DNA of 64,000 nucleotides from Hericium rajendrae (lineage: Eukaryota > Basidiomycota > Agaricomycetes > Russulales > Hericiaceae): NCBI GenBank assembly GCA_033439255.1, contig CM065891.1:1674001-1738000 (forward strand), written 5' to 3'. Each line of letters starts with the position of its first letter. Position 1 is the first letter of the stretch. The notes beneath the pieces are model-generated. The model saw nothing but the letters and a program-made list of their open reading frames with translations, ran no database searches and was not told the DNA's origin. Below are positions 1 through 11,012 of this stretch, piece after piece. The position numbers and the translations under genes are program-made.

Positions 1-63
1 GTCCTGATATTTAGAACGTTGTCTTCGAGGAAAAGCGATTCGAGCCAAATTCAAGCGAACCAA

Positions 64-1013
64 ATGATGTCTTCCGGAGCATCCAACGATGCTGATTCGG
101 CTCCTTTGCCTCCTTTCCATGATTCGCCCATGCCTTTACATACCCATCGACACTGCAAGAGTTGTTTACAAATGGCGCGTTGCGAAGGCAAAAAGCTTTT
201 CAAGTGTACGGCCTGCCATATCAATAACTACTGTGTTCGTCTTTTCCTACTGACGGACATCGTGCCACACTAATACATTGATGAATTATAAGTGCAAGGC
301 ATGTCAGAAGGAACATTGGCCGTCGCACAAACTAGAATGCAAGCAACTTTCTCAGATGCGCACTGAGGTCACCTCCACGACAAACAACCCGCAAGCATGG
401 ATTGACTTCACGAATTGGCTGGAATACCATCACACTTCCCTCATCAACAGCACTGTCGCTTCCATGGATCTTCCCAAGAACCCCGGCGCAGATGAGTACA
501 CCATCCTCTTGATCCAGATCCACTATTGCAACGCTCCGGGAGACCCAATGCCACGACGCTTCTGTCTGAAATCCGCCGTGCCTGTGGACATACGTACCCA
601 CCCAATCGGACAGACGTTCGGATTCGGAAAAGATAGTAAAGAGCGGGCCTTCCACGTTGAGATGGGAAGGATGCAGCTTGAGGACGATTATGGTGGGACA
701 GGCAGATACCTGTTGCTCGCCGATTTTGGCGCAACGCAGATTCCGTTCACGAAGGCATTTGCCATCGACAAATGGGCCGCCCGCGCAAAGCCAAATCCAA
801 ATTGGGGTATGCTCTTGATGGAGCATTTCATTCAGGGAAAGAGGGTTCATTTTTGCTGTGGGAAACTTGAGGACGGAGGTTGCTGCTGCGGTGGTTGGAC
901 TCATGCCGACTACAAGGTATGCTTCGAGCGTACTTTTGTCTTGCCCTTGTTCGTCGCTGATAGTCTTTTTCCCTGCCTTCCAGGAGAATTTCGAGAAAGT
1001 ACAGAACGCCTAA
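64..1013 (+). CDS. MYND-type zinc finger protein
   Basis: Three exons (64-234, 293-916, 984-1013) give about 274 aa. Near residues 30-75 there is a MYND finger: HCKSC, then KCTAC, YC, a CKACQ turn spanning the first intron, and HKLEC at its end. MYND fingers bind zinc and usually mediate protein-protein contacts with proline-rich partners. The remaining 200 residues are a family-specific C-terminal domain with no catalytic motif I recognise; there is no SET domain. The start is the first ATG of the frame; an earlier in-frame TTG at 19 is not used. Both introns are 58-67 nt GT-AG introns and splicing restores one continuous frame ending in TAA. It is on the opposite strand from, and only distantly like, the MYND array at 6-11 kb. 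An upstream exon outside the window cannot be excluded. Confidence 0.75.
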
Positions 1014-1375
1014 TCAGGCTTTCAAAAACAAGGGTCGGCTCGTTCGTCGTTAGGCATCGAGCGCCAGTGAGGTGGTCTAAACTCAGACCGGGGCGAGTGA
1101 TGTTAACTGGCTTCCACTGATCCCCTCGCTGTATTCTCGTCTACTTGGTTCGATATTACTTTTGTTTACGATCGTACACTTCGAGCAACTCCGCATACAA
1201 TGTAGAATACCACACATTTTGTTGTATTTTGTCCTTCGCCGACGTGCCATCCCGACATTACCAAAAAGGGAAACAGCCAAGACGGCCGCAACTCAAATGA
1301 ACTGCGCGGGGACCCTAATTTCCGCGTCGCTGAGACTCTGCATCTAACCACCACCGCCATTCCGCGACTTCCTCG
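1014..1375. other. intergenic, 0.36 kb
   Basis: This gap lies between the MYND gene and the next plus-strand gene. It is AT-richer than its flanks and must hold the 3' end of one gene and the promoter of the next. I see no convincing ORF, repeat or RNA gene. Confidence 0.5.
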
Positions 1376-4300
1376 ATGCCTCCAAAAAAACCCGTCAAGA
1401 CTGTTACCTCTGGGTCGGGCGCCAATACGCAGTCGACTTCTCTCGTCCCGAGAGCGCCGAGGGACATCACTGCTAAAGCCAGCCACGATTATCGTCGCGA
1501 TACTGAGACAGGAGTGCTGAAGTCGACGCATCTTGCGCTCACTTTGCGCAATGGCAAACATGGTTCCAGGGGAACAGGCGAGTTGGCCTCGTCCAAGAAG
1601 ATCAGTGGACGAGAGAAACTTGATTACCTAGGCGGTAAGCAGGGCGTATTGTTTGAATTCGGGCAGGAGCAAGAAAACTCATTTTCCCGATGAAGAATAT
1701 AGGACCGCGGATCCTGAGGGTGCCCTCGTCGTTACGTTTGATATGGAGAAATGTTTGAACATCGCCCAATCTCAGTTCAACAGTCAGTCACACGTTTTTG
1801 AGCGAACGCATACACGCTCATAAAAAGAAAACAGGCTATGTAGACGATATAATTGACCTGAAGGATCGCAACTATTTCAACGCGGAGGTGCACAATGAGC
1901 TCATCGCTCGTTACAGTCGCCATGCTGAAGATCTGATGAATGACAAGAACACAGTCACAGCGGCGATAGGGGCTAGGTGAGTAACCAGCTTGATGGACGG
2001 CTGCATCGTTAGTTAATTTAGCGGTTAGAATTCACAACACCTATATGCTCGCATCAATGTGGAGAATGATCAAGAACGGCCTCAGCAATCTTGATAGCGA
2101 AGGGCTTTCGAGCAGCAAAATTCGTCAGCAACTGCAGCAAAATGAAGGCATGCGCATTGAATATATGATGCTGTATGACGCTGTCAACACCCTCGTCAAT
2201 GTCGCTCATGATAAGTTCTCGTCTCTTGCGACTTCAGCTGGTGGGTATCAGTCTTTTCGGGAAGGCTGGACCGTCATTCTGACACCATCTTGAAGACCAT
2301 TTCAGCCAGTATTTCAGACGGGTCAGCGACGACTCTGATGAGATGACGTTTGACTGGAGTGGCCTCAAGAAATCGTACAAATCTTATGTGGATTCTATTG
2401 TCATCGAGCTTTGCCTGCCAGGCTCTGCCTATCCGAAGCACGTCTTGACGGCTCTCCTGAAGGAAGCGATCGATGAAGTTCCCAAGGATGCTAAACGATT
2501 CCCGCAAACTTTGTGGGACGCTCTAGGTGACCTCTCGGTGAGCTCTGCGCCTTGAAATTCAGAGAGCGAACTGCTTATGTCCGAATGTCATAGGTGGCCA
2601 TCCAATTGCAATTTATCATGGAAGCTCCACTTGCAGGCGCAGACGGCGACAAATGGAAGAAGGTTCCGCGCGATATGCCAGATGAGTTCAAAGATTGGCT
2701 CGAGGCGCAAGATAAGTCGGAAGCCGTCATAGAGGCCTTGCATGGGAATGTCGACTTCATTGTTCCCGTTGAAGTCACAAAGAAGCAAGCCGTTGTTGAT
2801 AAATTCTGGCGTCAGGTTGATACGGTAAGCTATTGGGTCGAAGGTCTGGCCTTTGTCGACCCTGTTGACCGGTTGGTGACTGTTTCAGATATGTAAAGAC
2901 AAGACAGAGGCCCCGACGCTTCTCGAACTGTGGCAGCTGGATGGAGAACTGGATCGCACGCCTCGTTGGACTACCAAAGCGCCTGAAACTCGGCTCTCGT
3001 TCCCGTCAGAGGCGCCAAAGGACCCGCCAAGAAATCGTCGAAGAAGAAAAATAACGAAAGAGCCGCTATTGACAACAATCCTTATAATTCCGATAGTGGG
3101 TCTATGCCCTCGCTTGAAACCGTGTCAGATTCGTCTATGGAATCTGACGATGAGGAAGATGTTTTCGAGGCCTCCTCATCCGAAGAGGACGATCAGTCTA
3201 ATTGGTCCGGAGATGAAGACTACGACACGGATGAAGAAGAGGAATTTACCGCCTTTACAAAGAGAAATGAGGCAGTTTGCTGAAGAAAACCCCGACTATT
3301 TTGATCCGCAGAAGAAGGTGGATGAGGACGAATTGGCTGCGCAGAGAAAGGACAATGCACTTTTGAGCCTTTTGGGCAAGCTCAGAGGTACGTTAGTCTT
3401 TCTGATATCGCAGGACTGTTGATCGAGACTGTACCAGGCCGCTTTGTGCGTCCCACCCAGACTCTGAAGACAACGCCTGCGACACGGCCTGCGTCCAGAG
3501 TGCCCCCAAGTGCGCGAGCTCCCACTCGTCCCGCGAAGGCGCCAGCCGCAGCTGCAGCCACAGGGGCGCCCAAGGACCGAACCGTCACCGTTGAAGAGGT
3601 CGAGGACGAAGAAGTCACCCAGCAGGCAGCCAAAAAGAAGAAGAAGAAGCCCAAGAAGAAGAAGAAGCCAGCGGCGGGTGCGAACGGAGAGGCACAGCAG
3701 GCTCAACCAGCTCGAGCACCGGCCTCGCCGTCACCCGCGCCTGCTTCTGCCCCTGCCCCTGCGGCACCTGCTGCCTCTGCTTCTCCTAAATCGCCGACTT
3801 CTCCTCAGAAGAAAGCAGCCCCATCGAAGCCTGCAACGTCCCAGGGCAATGGGTCTGCGGCATCTACGGCGTACCAGCCTTATATGTCCACCACCTCTAT
3901 CGATCTGACTCGCCAGCAGACCGCACAATCGGCGCATGCTTATCGGCAGAATCAAGGCTCGGTCGAGCCGAAGAACAAGACCAAATCCAGGCCGAACCAT
4001 GGCAATCTCGCTCCGATCTCCGAGAAGAAGAGCTTCTTCTCCCGGTTTGGCAAGAAGAAAGAAGAACAGCCGAAGCCTGAGCAGGTGCAGGAGGAAAAGA
4101 ACAGCATGGGCCAGTGGTTCGCCAAGCTGAGCAGGAAGACGAACTCGTACATGCATCAGCTCTTACACACGGCGCATGATGAGAAGAAGGGAATTGCATC
4201 TATGAAGTGGGAGCATTTCGTTCAGGTGAGCAGGGCGTTTGGCTTTTGGTCGTCGCCGAATCTTGACTTCTTCTGCCCCAGACGATGCTGGATATGGGTT

Positions 4301-4624
4301 TTACGTACGACGGTAGTACCGCAGGGTCAAGTGTCCGGTTCGACCCTCCCCCTGGCACTGAAGTTCGCGTGAGTGTTCAATTATCTGGTGCTTGTCTTGT
4401 TACTTATGATCTTATGGACTTGTCATTGTACATCAGTCCATTTCATTCCACAAGCGTGAGTATCTCGTACCAGGCCTGTGGTAATATCTGCTGAACTATA
4501 TCCTTTCAGCTCATCCGGACCCGACAATCCACCCTGTTATGTTGAAAAGTTCAGCAAAAAACTGCAAGAGTATTACGGCTGGTCTGAGGACGTTTTCATG
4601 AAGCACTCCAACTCCAAGCTTTAA
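1376..4624 (+). CDS. Large basidiomycete protein with acidic and K/P/A-rich linkers and a conserved C-terminal HPDP domain
   Basis: This is a plus-strand gene of about ten exons starting at MPPKKPVKTV. In order the product shows an alpha-helical N-terminal half, a very acidic Ser/Asp/Glu stretch (about 3060-3270), a Lys-rich run (about 3630-3670), an Ala/Pro/Ser linker, and a C-terminal module with MKWEHFV, a GF turn, SVRFDPPPG, SISFHK and HPDPTI. That C-terminal module recurs in many agaricomycete proteins of unknown role. Its spacing faintly recalls the small HicA-type fold, which is only an inference. The reading frame seems to change about four times between recognisable segments, so the gene is either damaged or affected by the base-level errors seen elsewhere in the window. 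Introns are 45-70 nt. Its last exons are duplicated at 5039-5443. Confidence 0.55.
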
Positions 4625-5038
4625 GCAATCCGTTGCTCTGTTTCACATGTGGACTTGACCCTGGTCCATGGACGAACTATCAGCCTCCGCTGACTGCGAT
4701 ACGGTACGAGTAGGGAGAAAGAAACTGATGTACGATGATGGTATGCGAATCGAACGTATTTGACAGGCCAGAGGACGCGAAGCGTAAAACATTTGGAGTA
4801 GTAGGTTCGGACATGGTTTCGTTGCAAAATTCTGGGATTCGAATAGAGTTCTGCGGATTGTGCCAGTGTGTCTACCGAGCAGAGCCAAGCCGGCGATTAT
4901 ATTCGGTGGCTGAGGTCCAGGAGCAACTCGGGATGCCTCCATCGACGTGAGCTGCAGAAAGGGATGTGCACACTTGCACTTGCACCAACTCTACATCATG
5001 CAGTCATCACAGAACGAGAATAATGGCGGGCGTCAGCC
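4625..5038. other. spacer holding a decayed part of the duplicated 3' end
   Basis: The last 80-100 bases before 5039 can be aligned by eye with the coding sequence just upstream of MKWEHFV in the preceding gene, but no longer read as protein. The rest resembles the 3' flank that follows the second copy, for example around 4740-4780 against 5550-5590. The whole stretch is therefore best seen as part of a local tandem duplication. Confidence 0.4.
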
Positions 5039-5443
5039 ATGAAGTGGGAGCGATTCGTCAAGGTGGACAGGGTGCTTTTCGCCATTTGTCACTTGGTCCT
5101 GACCCTTTCCGTTTCAGATGATGAACGATATGGGATTCACCGATGATGATAGTCCTCCAGGGTCAGCCGTGCGGTTCGATCCTCCCGAGGGCAGTGGAGT
5201 CCGTGTGAGTGCCTAATTATTTAGACTTTGAGCATTTGTTCACTGTACACCAGTCTATCACGCTCCACAAGCGTGAGTACCTCATTCAGGCGTATAAAGC
5301 ATACTGTCTGCTAAAGCATGCCCTTTGACGCAGCTGATCCGGACCCGACAATCCCCCCGGATATGTTGAAGAAGTTCGCCCACCAGTTGCATGAATATTA
5401 CGGCTGGCCTGAGGTCATTTTATTGGAGCACTTCGAGGCTTGA
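5039..5443 (+). CDS. Short stand-alone copy of the HPDP C-terminal domain
   Basis: Four exons (5039-5062, 5118-5204, 5254-5272, 5334-5443) give 79 aa starting at MKWERFVK and ending in LLEHFEA. Every splice site sits at the same codon phase as in the last exons of the preceding gene, so this is a tandem copy of them. The key positions (MKWE, DMGF, AVRFDPPEG, SITLHK, DPDPTI, YYGW) are all present and the frame is open. The first ATG is the internal Met of the ancestral protein, so a transcript could encode just this domain; no dedicated promoter is obvious. The first intron begins GTGGAC, a weak donor. It may be a functional mini-gene or simply a transcribed remnant. Confidence 0.45.
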
Positions 5444-6063
5444 GTAGTCGATTCCGATACTTGCCCGAGTCAGCCAATGGCCTTGGTTCGCATGCGGACT
5501 CGGCCTTGGCTGCGATGCTATTGATGAAAGCAAAGATCAAGGGGAAAACAATGTATGATACAGCAGCGATGTGCGAATGAAATGTACATGACGAAAAACG
5601 CAAGCCACTGGATCTGCAACGTGAAGGCTCTGATGAAAGCATAATCTGGCATATCTCATTGCAGTACTCGTGGATCACAAGAAGTTTTGAACAGCATGTC
5701 ACAGATGGGACGCAAAAGTGGACAGAATCGAACCAGGGCGTGATTATCAGGCATAAACAGGGACAGAATATTCGACCAGTGAACAGTCTTTCTGAACGAC
5801 GAGTAGGGCAAACATTCGACCTCAGACAAGAGAGCGGAACAGCGGACGAAGAATGACGCAAGCACAAAACGCTGCTACGAAGGGGGGCGACGGCCTGGAT
5901 GGGGTGATGAAAAGCAGATCCGAGTGACAGCCCACTGTGAGGTAGAAAGCCCCAAGACAGAAGAGCAAGCGAAACAGATACGTCCAAAAATTAGAGGGCC
6001 TGGTAATATATGCATGAGAATGAGAATGACGATGGAAAGAAAATTATCCGCACCGATTCGAAG
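5444..6063. other. spacer, 0.62 kb
   Basis: No gene is visible; the open frames here are short and lack splice-consistent continuation. Its right half resembles the spacer at about 8580-9000 (both have an AATGTATGCATGA-like segment near the end of the following MYND gene), which supports including it in the MYND tandem repeat unit. Confidence 0.4.
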
Positions 6064-6950
6064 CTAGTTCTCTGGCGCCTGATCATCGATGGTGAAGTCG
6101 ACATTTCCAGCATCGAGTTCTGCCATCAAGTCGGCCGCCCACGTCCTACTACGCTTGGTAGAGATAGCGGGGCTTTGCTGCCTGCAGAAATCGGCGTCGG
6201 CATTGTTCAGTAGCGACACATATGTCTCGTAAGGGCTTTGGGTTTCATCCTCAACAACGAATCTGACTGCGTTGGCGTTGTTGATTCGACCATCTCGCAA
6301 GTTTTTGACCAGAACCGTGTCGAAAGGATCGCAGTACATGATCTGGGAGTACAACTCTTCGTCGGTTAACAGGCAGGCCTCAATTATCTGGAGCCGACGT
6401 AAGAATAGAGACGAGACACATTTGCACGTCAGATCTAGGCTCGCATCTAGGAAGGAAAAGGCACACCTTAAACGATAGTCATAACATTATCGTCGTCGGG
6501 GAAGTGTGTCCTATATCCAATGATAACGCTAACAACAATGGTCAATAATGGTCTTCGTTCTGTGACACTGGAAGGGAAGATATACTTCATGGACGTGAGG
6601 TAGGCTGGGCTCGGATTGTTTGCCATGTCCAAAGCGAGCAGAGTGAATCTGGATAAGATAGATTCGCAGACCTGAAGCCAGTTCCAGAACTCGTCGCCGA
6701 TCATATTTTCCGTTCTGAACTGTCCCATTCGTGTCCAGAATGCGATGGCGACTTTACATACAAATTGGTGGGCATCCCATGCTGCATCTTTACAGTCCGT
6801 GGAGCAATAGTACTGATCTCTGTTGAACGAGTGGAACGTGAAGCGATTGCCCGACAAAGGAGAGAACACTTACGTGCAGATCTGGCACGGGATGTCAGGG
6901 TTCGACGGGGCACGACAGTTTCCACAAGGAGGCCGGGGAAGGGTGGACAT
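6064..6950 (-). CDS. MYND-type zinc finger protein (array gene A1)
   Basis: Four exons (6950-6874, 6819-6586, 6528-6474, 6387-6064) give about 229 aa. The N-terminal finger reads CGNC, CQIC, YCSTDC and HQFVC, a complete set of MYND ligands, followed by an all-helical domain containing the LALDMANNPS motif shared by all four array members. The start ATG lies directly downstream of a run of CAT/ATG triplets. A TATAAG-type box sits about 65 nt upstream (plus-strand 7012-7018), in the same place as in gene A2. The third exon has to use a poor GTTTAAG donor because the donor homologous to that of A2 would leave a stop in frame. The function of this fungal MYND subfamily is not established; a protein-binding role is the family expectation. 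Confidence 0.65.
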
Positions 6951-7335
6951 GATGATGATGATGATGTCTGGAGGATGGAGGGGATGGAAAAGACGGACAG
7001 GTCGTGCTGCTACTTATATGAAAACGAGCGCGTCTCATTTTGGATAAATGCGCGACATGCGGTCGACCGTCGTCTTCAGACATGCTCTGCAATCGGCAAT
7101 AGCAGCACCTTTTTGGGCCGACCGTCTTTTTATGGGTTAGCACCAGCCAATGAATGTCCCTTCCTCCCCAAAATGCGCCACCAGTTGGGAACTTTCCACG
7201 TGCGTGATAACTTACGAGGAGAAATCACAGCTCTTGACGCATATAATGGCATTTTGGCCACGGCATGACAACTTTCATCGTCATGAGAAAGGTAGATTCA
7301 GGTGACAGCAAATTTTGTAGGTTCCTAGTCAAATA
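6951..7335 (-). promoter_or_regulatory. promoter region of MYND gene A1
   Basis: It contains an ATG-triplet microsatellite at the start codon, a TATAAG box near 7013-7018 read on the minus strand, and a CCAAT-type ATTGGC motif near 7147-7152. All three recur at matching spacing upstream of gene A2 (about 9802-10020), so the promoter was duplicated with the gene. Confidence 0.5.
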
Positions 7336-8155
7336 TCACCGGGCCTCTGTCGTTCTCGAAGGAAAAGCCAGACTCTCAGCCCAAAAAGCAGCCAAGTCGT
7401 TGGAAAGACTAGGGTCCATTCCTCGCCGCGTCTCCCCGCCGTCCGGGATCGTGAAGTATATGAAGCGCAAGAAGCCCTCGCTTGTCGAGATGTTGATGCG
7501 CACCGTGTAGTTTCCCCGTCGATCGTTCACCCAGTTTCCAATTGTGGACTCCTCCACGCCCATGTTGCGCATTCGCTGGATCCACTCTTCGTTGTTCATA
7601 ACCGATCCTTCTTTCATCTGAATCTTGTGTGTTACATGAATGCGGCCAAGAACAAAGACATCACGTACGCGGAACGAGTTTGCGCGATGCCGTGGATTCG
7701 GAAGTGGCTCGAGCGCCATCACAACGCTGATCACACCGCGTGAATCTGCGCACCGGAAATAACGCGGAGGCGCACAGAGACTCACCTGTGTGTCGCAAGA
7801 TAATCTTCGGCAGGGTTGTTGGCCAAGTTCAGGGCCGCCAGGGCCGTCTGGTCGATGTTGAACTTCCACCAATTGATCCACCAGGTAAGGGCGTCATGTT
7901 TGGCCTTTCGTGCCGGATCTTCCAGCAGCAGTTCGCGACACTGGGCCGTCACTACGCAACTTATGGGTGGGCCATGCTCCCGCCTGGCATTCCTTGGAGC
8001 AATATCGTGGAAACCTGATTAGAGGTATTAAGTAGTGGTCCGATACCGACAAACGGCAGTACTCACTTGCATTTGCCGCACTTTCGGAGATTGGCGCGGC
8101 CACAGGCTATTTGACAGTAGGAGCACTTGTCTTGCTCGCTTATCGGTGCTGACAT
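7336..8155 (-). pseudogene. MYND-type zinc finger gene B1, frame-disrupted
   Basis: The exons correspond one to one to those of B2: 8155-8067, 8014-7786, 7726-7669 and 7617-7336. The first half of the finger is intact (CSYC, CGRAN, CGKC, YCSKEC, WPTHK), but exon 2 is 229 nt where the array standard is 234. The lost 5 nt fall right after THK. This removes the final zinc-ligand Cys and throws the frame, so translation would stop 26 codons later. Downstream exons (LALNLANNPAED, then the C-terminal helical domain with NNEEWIQRM) still read well in the ancestral frame, so decay is recent. A 5-nt loss is not explained by homopolymer error. A short product with a damaged finger remains possible. Confidence 0.6.
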
Positions 8156-9106
8156 TTGCGTTTGAGATGTCCAGGGAGATGACGGTGGTGAGCTCGGCGA
8201 TGGCGACTCGAAATAAAAGTAATTGATCAACTGTTTCGCACGCCGTGTCCGGATGAAGCCAACGACATGCTAGAACCTACGACTACAAATCAGTACTATG
8301 TATGCGGACGTCATTAGCGGCATGCTGCCCATGATTGTTGTGGATAGTTATACGTAGAGCACCACATCTATCAAATGTCGACGGAGGTCCACGCAGGTAC
8401 TTGGAGGAAGCAGAAGATGAGGTGGCCGAGGTCCGAACTGGGCTATTGGGCGCCTAGCTGACGCGCAGAGAGAGGCTCTCGATCTTGCCTCCAATCCGTT
8501 TCCTTTCGCGTACAGTACGACGATTGCTCGCACTCCGAGGCTTGAGCGACAAATCGGGAGCTCCTCCATGTCATAGTTTACACACGAACTCGCCCATTGT
8601 CAATTGCGCGGTATACGAATCAGATGTGCAGGATTTGACAGAAGTGAAAAAACGAATACAACATAGCCTCATTGTAGCAATTATACATCTCAAAACTTCC
8701 AAGCACAGCTTTGAAGAACACACTGAGCAAATGGGATGCAGGCACATCGTGCAGTGGCATGCGCATAGGTAAACATTGACAGAACCGAACCGGAGCCGAA
8801 CAACAGCGAGCGCAAGACACCCACAAGGGATTCGAAAGAGCGGGGCTGTGGGATTGATAGAGCAGAGATGCGCTGCTGCGAACCTTAAGTAGAAATTCCC
8901 AAGAGAGCATGCGAACCTGTTACGAAAGCGGGATGGCCGAGCCTAATGTATGCATGACCATGAGCACCATGACAAAATTTGAAGTTTCTGACGCCCACCA
9001 GCTCATTGCAGATCTACGGCGCATGGCCAGTGAATGCTTCTATGGAGTCGAATGCAGAAGTCCACGTCCCCGGCATCGATAGTCGCACTCAAGCTGGTCT
9101 GCCACG
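8156..9106. other. spacer between MYND units
   Basis: The left part (8156-8470) is a diverged copy of the region upstream of B2 and of the TBC gene. The right part (about 8570-9000) resembles the spacer at 5450-6060. Just upstream of 9107 a second frame (about 9010-9106, minus strand) still encodes a tail like that of gene A1 (DAGDVDF against DAGNVDF). No independent gene is visible. Confidence 0.5.
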
Positions 9107-9801
9107 TCAGGCTACGCAGGGCGGAGGCCATGGGACGCGGTCGTTTGACTTGATTTCAACTTCCGGCGCCATTCTCGGATCGGTGCGCATGACGTTGTAC
9201 ATATCTTCGTCGCTGAACAAGGCACACGTCTCTACTATCTGAAGAGAGAGGCAACAAATGGGAATAGGTTGGGATCTAGGTAGGGAAAAGCATACCTTAA
9301 ACGATTGTACATCCGTCCCATTATCATTGCCGAAGGATCGGAACTCGCACCCGACAAAGACACTAACAGACACGGTCAATATGGATCAGAATTTCGAGAC
9401 ATCTCATACACAACATACTTAATCGAAGTGAGATAAGTTATGTTCCAATTGTTCACCAGGTCCAAAGCTAGCAAAGCGTGTTTAGACAGGACAGGAGTCG
9501 AGGCCTCGACCCATCTATGGAACTGGTCGTCGATGAGGTGACCCCTTGTGTCCCGATCTATACCCGCGCGGAGTTCGACAACTTCTCGGCATTCGCCTTT
9601 GTGAGCACTCCACCCTGCTCTTTGGCACTCTTTGGAGCAGTACTCGCGATATCTGCAGAATGAGTTGGCGTGGTGGGAAAATCTAAAAAAGAAGAGACAA
9701 GAGGCTTACCTGCATCTGCGGCAACGAAAAGAAGGGTTTGGGGCACTGCAGTTTGCACAAGGAAATCCTCGCGGCACACCGTGCTTGTACTGGGCGGCCA
9801 T
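9107..9801 (-). CDS. MYND-type zinc finger protein (array gene A2), C-terminally truncated
   Basis: Four exons (9801-9710, 9652-9419, 9362-9296, 9238-9107) give 174 aa. The MYND finger is complete: CANC, CRRC, YCSKEC, HKGEC. The helical domain has LLALDLVNNW, and exon phases equal those of A1. The last exon ends about 50 residues earlier than in A1. Just beyond the stop the homologous tail continues in another frame (TWQTSL, DAGDVDF), so a one-base frame change explains the short end. Since one-base changes are frequent in this sequence, the truncation may be an artefact. The function is unknown beyond zinc-dependent protein binding. Confidence 0.6.
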
Positions 9802-10161
9802 GATGATGATGATGTCTGGAGGAATGGGGAGATAGAAAAGACGGACGGGAAGTGCTGCTACTTATATGAAAGCGAGAACATCTCGTTTGGGATAAATGCG
9901 CGACGTGTGATCGACCATCGTCTCCAGATACGCTCTGTAATTGGCAGTAGCAGCACCTTTTTGGGTCGGCCGTCGTTTTATGGGTTAGCGCCAGCCAATG
10001 AACGTCATCCTCGTTATTGTGCGCTATCAGGCGGGACCTTTCCAAGTGTGCGATAACTCACGAAGAAATATTACAACCGTCGACGCTTATAATGACACCG
10101 CCTGGCCGCGGTCTGACTTCATGCAAAGGTATATTCGAGCGATAGGAACATTAATTGAGTC
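9802..10161 (-). promoter_or_regulatory. promoter region of MYND gene A2
   Basis: It has an ATG-triplet run at the start codon, a TATAAG box near 9861-9866 on the minus strand and an ATTGGC motif about 150 nt further upstream. The layout is the same as upstream of A1 and the two segments align over about 200 nt. Confidence 0.5.
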
Positions 10162-11012
10162 CTAGTCAAATAGCGCTGGGCCTTTGTCCTGCTCGAACGC
10201 GAAAGCTAGATTCTCAGCCCACGTAGCAGCCAAGTTGTTGGAAATAACAGGGTCTGCTCGTCGTCCATGGGCCCCTTTGTCCACGAGCGAGAAGTATGCA
10301 AAGCGCATGAAGCCCTCGCTGGTCGAGATGATGATGCGCACCGTGTCGTTTCCTCGTCGATCTTTCACCCAGCGTTCAATTGTGGACTCCTCCGCGCCCA
10401 TGCCGCGCATTCGCTGGGCCCACTCTTCGTTGTTCACGACAGATCCCTTGATCATCTGAAATCGCGCACATCAAATATATGCGGCCGAAAGCAAATGGGA
10501 TCACACACCCTGAACGAATTTGCGCGGTGCCGGGGATTCGGAAGCGGCTCGATTTCCACCACAACGCTGATCACATCGCGTAAATCTGCGCCTGGATATG
10601 ATGTGCAGGAACGTAAGGACTCACTTATGTGTCGCCAGATGATCTTCCGCAGGGTTGTTCGCCAGGTTCAGCGCCGCCAGGGCACATTTGTCGATGGTAG
10701 ACTTCCACAATTTGATCCATCGAGTGAGGGCGTCGTATTTGGCCTTTCGCTCTGGGTCTTCCTGAAGCTGTGCGTGTAACTGGGCTGTCTCCATGCATCT
10801 AGCCTTATGGGTTGGCCATGCATTCGCCTGGCAATCCTTGGAGCAATACCGCGGAAACCTGATTAGTAGCATTAAGTAGTGTGGTGATATGAGCAGGACC
10901 ACTCCGATGCCACTTACTTGCATCTGCCGCATTTCCGAAGATTGGCACGACCACAAGCTTTATGACAGCAGGAGCACATGTCTTGCTCGCTCACAGGTGT
11001 CGATGTCGACAT
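10162..11012 (-). CDS. MYND-type zinc finger protein (array gene B2)
   Basis: Four exons (11012-10918, 10858-10625, 10566-10509, 10455-10162) give 226 aa in one open frame. The finger ligands are CSCC, CGRC, YCSKDC and HKARC; the helical domain carries LAALNLANNPAED and the C-terminal part VNNEEWAQRM. B2 is the only clearly intact B-type gene and is the best reference for judging the damaged neighbour B1. The 234-nt second exon is shared with A1 and A2. The family is expanded in agaricomycetes and its cellular role is unknown. Confidence 0.7.

Larger units (their letters stand above)
5450..8470. repeat. MYND gene-pair tandem repeat, unit 1 (approximate limits)
   Basis: Unit 1 holds two minus-strand MYND genes with their promoters. 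It matches unit 2 (about 8570-11340) in gene order, intron phases, the exact 234-nt length of the second exon in three of the four genes, and non-coding promoter DNA (about 6960-7160 against 9805-10010). Its right end carries a diverged copy of the sequence just upstream of the TBC gene (8416-8454 against 11299-11337). Limits are estimated by eye. Confidence 0.65.

Noticed and set aside
6943-6965. ATG-triplet runs at 6949-6966 and 9800-9815 as possible array-type repeats
   Set aside because: They are plain trinucleotide microsatellites at the MYND start codons, with no spacer-repeat structure.
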